Shown here piece by piece: positions 59,060-64,000 of a stretch of 64,000 nucleotides of DNA (position 1 is its first letter; each line of letters begins with the position of its first letter). The stretch covers positions 38,326,501 to 38,390,500 of the forward strand of contig NC_070603.1 of assembly GCF_027172205.1 (NCBI RefSeq), read 5' to 3'. The notes beneath the pieces were generated by a model, which worked only from the letters and a program-made list of their open reading frames with translations, did no database searches and was not told where the DNA came from. Made by a program: the position numbers and the translations under genes. The stretch comes from Podarcis raffonei (Eukaryota; Chordata; Lepidosauria; Squamata; Lacertidae).

Positions 59060-59301
59060 CAGTGGTACCTCAGGTTAAGTACTTAATTTGTTCCAGTGGT
59101 CCGTTCTTAACCTGAAACTGTTCTTAACCTGAAGCACCACTTTAGCTAATGGGGCCTCCTGCTGCTGCTGTGCCGCCAGAGCACGATTTCTGTTCTCATC
59201 CTGAAGCAAAGTTCTTAACCTGAAGCACTATTTCTGGGTTAGCAGAGTCTGTAACCTGAAGCGTATGTAACCTGAAGCGTATGTAACCCGAGGTACCACT
59301 G
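59060..59301. mobile_element. Tigger-like MITE copy 5, between CD7 and the SECTM1-like gene
   Basis: CAGTGGTACCTCAGGTTAAG to ACCCGAGGTACCACTG, flanked by TA. It lies about 1 kb upstream of the CD7 start codon. Confidence 0.9.
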
Positions 59302-60094
59302 TAATTTGAAAATTAACCAAAGTTATGAAAATAAACTTTTAAAAGCACACATACCTCCTTTCCCCCAATCCTCAGATATAACCACTATCCATATCAGGTG
59401 GGAGGGGTGAGTTATGTGCGTCTAACAGACTCTTTATTCTACCCCTCCTCCTTCCTCTTCACAAAGGAATGTACAGTAGTCCTTTGCTGTATTAACTAAC
59501 ATGGGGACTGAAATGAGGGTGCTGTGAAGGCTAAATTCAAAGGTGGGTGGGTGGAGCTGGCAGGAGGAGGCAGAAGTTTTTTCCACAGCTTGGATTTTAA
59601 TCTGAGCCAGTGAAGAACTCATTGGATTATAAAGATTTCCCCTTCTTGTGGAGTTCCCAGAGCTTGTATAGGAGCCCAAGTTAAGTAAACATTGCTACCA
59701 CCCCAGGTTTTAAATCAGAGATAAAACCAGAGCAATTGACTGGTCCCATAAATGAAAATTAAAATGAGATTGCCATTCTGTTCAATGGGGCTTCACTCCT
59801 AAATTTGCAGCCTTAGTGTGGCTGAAACCAAAACTGACCAATAGTTGTATAGTTGGCTGTGCCACTTCTCAGCTACTTTGCTAAGACACTCCTTTCAGGA
59901 GCTGGTAGACTAAGCTGTGGGCAGTTCTGGGGGCAGGGGGAGTTTACTAAAATAGTTCAGTAGTATTATTCTTCCACAGTTCATGTATTTTTATTTGAAG
60001 ACACACACCCTCAAAAAAAGTAATAATCACAAGGCCTCTTCAAATGAGTATGGTAAATATATTCTTAAAAAATAAAGACAAAACAATAACTTAC

Positions 60095-60114
60095 TATATA
60101 TATATATATATATA
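60095..60114. repeat. (TA)n microsatellite
   Basis: Ten TA units just outside the TATAAGCCGA MITE. Confidence 0.95.
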
Positions 60115-60118
60115 CATA

Positions 60119-60281
60119 CAGTGTATATACTCGAGTATAAGCCGACCCAAATATAAGCCGAGGCACCTTTTGGGCCGCTTGTCCCTCCGCCGCCTGCCTC
60201 ACTCGAGTATAAGCCGAGGGGGGCTTTTCCAGCATAAAAAATGTGCTGAAAAAGTCGGCTTATACTTGAGTATATACGGTG
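60119..60281. mobile_element. TA-flanked MITE with TATAAGCCGA inverted repeats
   Basis: Left arm GTATATACTCGAGTATAAGC (continuing CGA), right arm TCGGCTTATACTTGAGTATA (continuing TACGG). The arms are about 28 bp. The internal CTCGAGTATAAGCCGAGG is a partial repeat of the arm. Microsatellites abut both sides. Confidence 0.8.
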
Positions 60282-60310
60282 TCTATCTATCTATCTATCA
60301 TCTATCTATC

Positions 60311-60353
<43 letters not shown>

Positions 60354-60355
60354 AT
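60282..60355. repeat. (TCTA)n tetranucleotide microsatellite
   Basis: About eighteen TCTA units with three interruptions by TCA, directly abutting the MITE end. It lies about 300 bp beyond the SECTM1-like stop codon and may fall in its 3' UTR. Confidence 0.95.
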
Positions 60356-60657
60356 CTGTTATTTGTACCTTTAGATCACAATTCTGATTTGTCCAAGGCT
60401 TTTCAGAAGGTATTTAACAAAGGTGAGATTTGAATGCAGATGACTATACTGTTGCTGCCACATTAATATACCTAGTCTGCTGCAACTATTACAGAGAGGA
60501 CTATCTAAAGATGCTATATAAAGGAGTGCTGCAGGAAAACAATCCTGTTCAAAACCTGAAGAAAGATACATTGTATTATGCTGGAGAAAGAAGTGGAATC
60601 CAAACAGCAGACTGCTTCTTTCACATGAAAGGCAAGTCTTTCTTGACTAATAAGACA

Positions 60658-60821
60658 CTAAAATGGCTTAGAGATGTCGTAAGATGGGCTTGCAGAGCAG
60701 AAGTCCTTTGCCTTCGCAATCTGAATTGCAGAGTCCCACAGTGTTACAGTTTTCCATGTGTTTCTTGATCCAGTCACTGCATTTGCTTCAATTTGGTTTG
60801 TCACTGACATTCCTATATCAT
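60658..60821 (-). CDS. SECTM1-like: last coding exon
   Basis: The acceptor is CTTTCTCCTAGAG; the second AG is used because it restores phase 1. It encodes DDIGMSVTNQIEANAV, then SRNTWKTVTLWDS, ending SPSYDISKPF and TAG at 60660-60658. The tail has no ITIM, ITAM or YxxM motif that I can see. Tyr in SPSYDIS is the only tail tyrosine in this exon. Confidence 0.68.
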
Positions 60822-62335
60822 CTCTAGGAGAAAGAAAGAATAATGATGACAGCAAGAATGCCACTGATTGCAATGAACTAAGAAATCATTCGCCTATCAG
60901 CATAATATATAAAATATTTTTCTATGACATGCCAATGTTGAAAAGGCCAGAGCAATGTATACACCTTTCTTCCTGTATTAACTGCAGTACTAACTAGCAG
61001 ACTTAATAGATATTTACCTTCAGATAGGAAAAGCCGCTGGAGATATTTATTCCTTATTGCACCTGAGGAATGACAAAACAAAGGGAAACCAGAAAAGGCA
61101 AATCAGATGGGAGGAGAGGAAGAATTATGTATTTTTCTGTCTACTTTTACCCCATCCATTCCACTCTTTAGAGAATAAGGCATCTATGTCCTGGTAGCCA
61201 CTGTTTTTATATACTTTGCTGAAACTTCATCTAAACTATTGTAAAAGCTGTTAAACATTTTCACTCAAAGTCAAGTTGTGGGCTCTTGACAGAAATGCTG
61301 TGGTTTGTATTGCCTTTTTGCTGCACGTATGCGTAAATCTTGGCTTGAACTCCATGATGGTGAAAACGCTTTATGTGGCTGTAACAAGTTGCAGTGCTCA
61401 GTTTCTCTGGCATTTTATTAGTTTCACTTCAAATATAGTATTTTCACAGATGAATTTTAAAAAATAGTTGAAGCCAAAAGAAAAACAAATGGTTTTTCCC
61501 CAGCCAGAGTCTAGACACCCACCCCATAAGAGCAGTAAAACCGGGTGTTCATGTTTATCTTTGGACTCTGGATATCACTGATTCAGGTGGACTTGTGTAT
61601 TCAGGGAAAGTCGAACCCTTGGAGAGGGGGACCTTCTCTGTCCTCCTGCAATCCTGCAAACTCCTGCGCATGCATCTACAAAACAGCAAGCACGTTTTGC
61701 CTTTGTAGTGATTTCATCATGGCAGCCAAAACTTCTTCAGCCTAAACTCTGCAGTAGGACAGCCACCCAGCTCAAGGCTCAACGAAGAATGCCTACCTTC
61801 GCACCACCCCAGCCCAGGCACACTTCACACTGGAAGACTTTCATCTTGAGGCAGACTTGGGGTGCATGGCGGGACTGTGTGGTAGTTCCTCTGGATTCAA
61901 GCTGAAGAAATTTAAATGCTACACCGAGCATCATCTGGTGCCTGGGTAGGCTTATTATAGGCAAAACTGAAGTGTTGAATCCCAAAGATTGTGGGGGAAC
62001 AATTATTCTAATAAGTAAATTATATGCTCCACACAGATCTTTCTTGTAATACACACACACACAAACACACACACACACACACACGTATATAAGCTCCCTG
62101 GAGAAGTTTCCTCCCCCATAGGAAGGTTTCCAAATGATATCCTGGGAAGAAAAACATGACTCTGCAGCCAATTCTTATAAAAACTGACCTTTATTCTTTC
62201 TGCAATGAAAAAACGTAACAGCACAAATGGCTGCCAGGATAACAACGATGAAAACTGGAATTAATATTTTCTTTTCTACATCTTGTGGTACTTTATTGGT
62301 AGTTGTTTCATTTCCAACATGAACAAGAGCAGAAC
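60658..62335 (-). CDS. SECTM1-like type I membrane protein, 3' part only (5' exons outside the window)
   Basis: Three exons join in phase on the minus strand: 62335-62189, 61062-61018 and 60821-60658. They encode a stalk with an NETT sequon, a transmembrane segment (ILIPVFIVVILAAICAVTFF), HCRKNK, then a tail of about 70 residues ending SPSYDISKPF. All internal junctions are phase 1, as in Ig-superfamily receptors. The preceding Ig exon is not present up to 64000. It lies about 2.6 kb upstream of CD7 in the same direction, the place and direction of SECTM1 relative to CD7 in human 17q25. Sequence resemblance to the mammalian SECTM1 tail is weak, so the name is an inference from position and architecture. 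Any other single-pass Ig receptor is the alternative. A possible AATAAA on the minus strand lies at 59990-59995. Confidence 0.6.
61018..61062 (-). CDS. SECTM1-like: 45-nt cytoplasmic mini-exon
   Basis: The acceptor is GTCATTCCTCAG and the donor GTAAAT. The phase is 1-1. It encodes GAIRNKYLQRLFLSE across its junctions. The phases fit both neighbours, and there is a pyrimidine-rich tract before the acceptor. The small size makes it the least certain of the three exons. Confidence 0.62.
62051..62084. repeat. (CA)n microsatellite in the SECTM1-like intron
   Basis: Seventeen CA-type units with one AA interruption. In transcript sense this is a GU repeat starting about 105 nt past the transmembrane-exon donor. 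Confidence 0.95.
62189..62335 (-). CDS. SECTM1-like: stalk and transmembrane exon
   Basis: The acceptor is CCCTCCTGTACAG and the donor GTCAGT. It is a 147-nt symmetric phase 1-1 exon encoding about 22 stalk residues (SALVHVGNETTTNKVPQDVE), a Lys pair, about 20 hydrophobic residues and a basic stop-transfer sequence HCRKNK. Skipping it would keep the frame and give a protein without a membrane anchor. A GT-rich microsatellite (transcript sense) lies about 105 nt into the downstream intron. Confidence 0.75.
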
Positions 62336-62677
62336 CTGTACAGGAGGGGAAGAGAGAAAAAGTAACATCTGGAGTGAATTATATCTTTGGGCACAACTGA
62401 CTGTGACAATGTGGAAATACTCAAGCCTCAGATATAATCAAGCCACCAGTACCTCAAAAAAGTGAGGAAGCTACAAATAATCATAAAACCACTGCCCACA
62501 TCCCTTTCCTCAGCGCCACTCCCCCATCATTAATCTGTCAGTGGAAGTCCCTCCTATAAAACCTCCATGTTCTGGGGCAGTACACCCCTGAATATCAGAT
62601 GCAGGAGACAGATCAGAGGGAAAGGCCGTGGTCCTTGGATCCTGCTTGGAAGCTTCCTGAAGATGTGCAAATGACAG

Positions 62678-62814
62678 ACCCTCCAAGTGTCCCTATTTTC
62701 CAGGGATAGTCCTGGATTTATAGAAGCCGTCCCAGTTTCTGATTTGATCTCAGAATGTCCCACTTTCCTTACAACGTCCCTATTTTCATCAGGGAAATGT
62801 TGGAGGGTATGGAG
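62678..62814. mobile_element. hairpin MITE in the SECTM1-like upstream intron
   Basis: CCTCCAAGTGTCCCTATTTT near the left end pairs loosely with AAATGTTGGAGGGTATGG at the right end. A second partial copy (ATCCCTATTTTCATCTGAAA to TTGGAGGGTATG) lies at 63005-63040. Confidence 0.5.
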
Positions 62815-63161
62815 TTATCCAACCCCTGAGCCAAGGAGATAAGTAGCTATACAACCTTTAGAAGACATCTCATTAAACAACAGGGAAGTTGTTTAATGTT
62901 TATATAACTTGGAATCTGCTCTGTTTGGCTGGGGCAACCCAGTCAGAAGGGCGGGGTATAAATAATAAAATGATGATGGTGGTGATGATGATGTTGGAAT
63001 ACTACATCCCTATTTTCATCTGAAAAATGTTGGAGGGTATGAAATGATTACTCCAAGGAGCAGTGCTGGCCTAGCTCAAAATAAGTGACTAGCTAAGGCC
63101 ACAATCTCAGGGCACTTGTAGACCATTGCTATTTTGGGTAGGAATCAATCACAAACCAGGA

Positions 63162-63606
63162 TGTCATGAACACATCTGCCCCAAGTAGAGAAATACAGCA
63201 TGAGTTAGGAAGCAGTCAGACAGCTGGGAGCAGCTCCCCTCCCCCTCCTCCTGACAAGGAATGGAATGTAGATAAGGTGTTAGCAGAGAGTGTGAGGGAG
63301 GGAAGTCAACTCGCTCAAGAAGCACAGGCAGGCTCAGAAAGCAGAAGGGGTAGCATTTCTTCACTGGAAGAGGAGGCAATTAATCCCCTGAGCCCAAAGA
63401 GTAGACGTATGGGAAAGGTATTAGACAGGAAACAAACCCAGAGACATAAGGGACATAGGTTCAGGATATTCTGCAGAACCAGGATGCACTCCTCAGAAGG
63501 GTCAACTGACTCCTAAGGCACAGATGCTTGGTTAGACATCCGAGACTAATTGTTTGTATCGCAATAAATCTTCTAGCTAATTACGACTTGTGTGCTGTGT
63601 TATCAA
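63162..63606 (+). mobile_element. LTR-like element (fossil)
   Basis: Starts TGTCATGAACACATCTGCCC, is purine-rich in the middle, has GCAATAAATCTTCTAGC near 63560 and a plausible end GTGCTGTGTTATCA at about 63606. No target duplication could be matched, so the limits are approximate. It is likely related to the LTRs at 38689 and 53389. It lies in the upstream intron of the SECTM1-like gene, antisense to it. Confidence 0.45.
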
Positions 63607-64000
63607 GATGGCAGCCTGGGCTCTTGAGGCAGGAAATTCAGGTTGCTCAGTTAAACTTAATCTGGAGCTCTTGCATAACAAACTCACCCACCCACCCACC
63701 CCACAATTCTGACTTAATCTGACAGGAAAACACACCAGAAAGTGTGGGATAACGATTGCTTAATGCAACATCATTGATTGCTTAACATCCCCACAAAAGA
63801 ATAAATAAATAAGGATGAATGCTCAATAAACAGGTTCTCTAGAAGTGACCCCCAGTACAGAACAGAGACTGGGCTCTGGGCTCCAAACATTAAACCCACC
63901 AATCATTTCTTTCCAATTCACCCCTCCCCCAAAAACACATTCCCATCTAGATTATTATTATTTTATTCTTCATTTATTAAATCTGTATACCACCCTTCAT

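Noticed and set aside
60044-60433. 129-codon frame with IYIYIY and YLSIYLSI repeats
   Set aside because: A translation of TA and TCTA microsatellites and a MITE.
63166-63516. 116-codon Ser/Glu-rich frame as a gene
   Set aside because: It lies wholly within the LTR-like element at 63162.

Overview
The window is vertebrate nuclear DNA from a squamate reptile, most likely a lizard. The evidence is at least five copies of a tRNA-headed SINE whose 3' end resembles the Bov-B LINE (Sauria SINE type), L1 and CR1 tails, hAT and Tigger-like MITEs, solo LTRs, and intron-containing genes with canonical splice sites. There is nothing prokaryotic in it.

The right-hand 13 kb holds two immune receptor-type genes, both on the minus strand. 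CD7 is complete: four coding exons between 58087 and 51157 join in phase to give 212 residues, with a signal peptide, one V-type Ig domain, a transmembrane segment and a short tail. The tail begins IKK and carries the YEDM motif that marks CD7. About 2.6 kb upstream of its start codon, in the same direction, are the last three exons of a second membrane protein (62335 to 60658): stalk plus transmembrane, a 45-nt mini-exon, and a cytoplasmic tail. Its extracellular exons lie beyond the right edge. In human 17q25 the gene immediately upstream of CD7 on the same strand is SECTM1, which encodes a CD7 ligand. I therefore read this as a SECTM1-like gene, by position and architecture rather than by clear sequence identity. 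Together they would be a receptor and its candidate ligand side by side in a reptile.

The left-hand 51 kb has no protein-coding exon that I can support. It is a patchwork of transposable elements and unassigned single-copy sequence: a 5'-truncated L1 at 9 kb and another at 39 kb, an A/C-rich LINE tail at 41 kb, Sauria SINEs at 6.5, 13.6, 16.9 and 23.7 kb, at least three other tRNA-derived SINE families, six copies of a TA-flanked Tigger-like MITE across the window, several hAT-type MITEs with 8-bp duplications, two solo LTRs at 38.7 and 41.8 kb, and many microsatellites. Many insertions can be delimited to the base by target-site duplications.

Transposons also fill the CD7 introns. Intron 2 is largely an LTR-derived fragment plus a Tigger-like MITE. 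Intron 1 carries two hAT MITEs and a broken SINE, and intron 3 carries two SINE fragments. The exons and splice sites are undisturbed.
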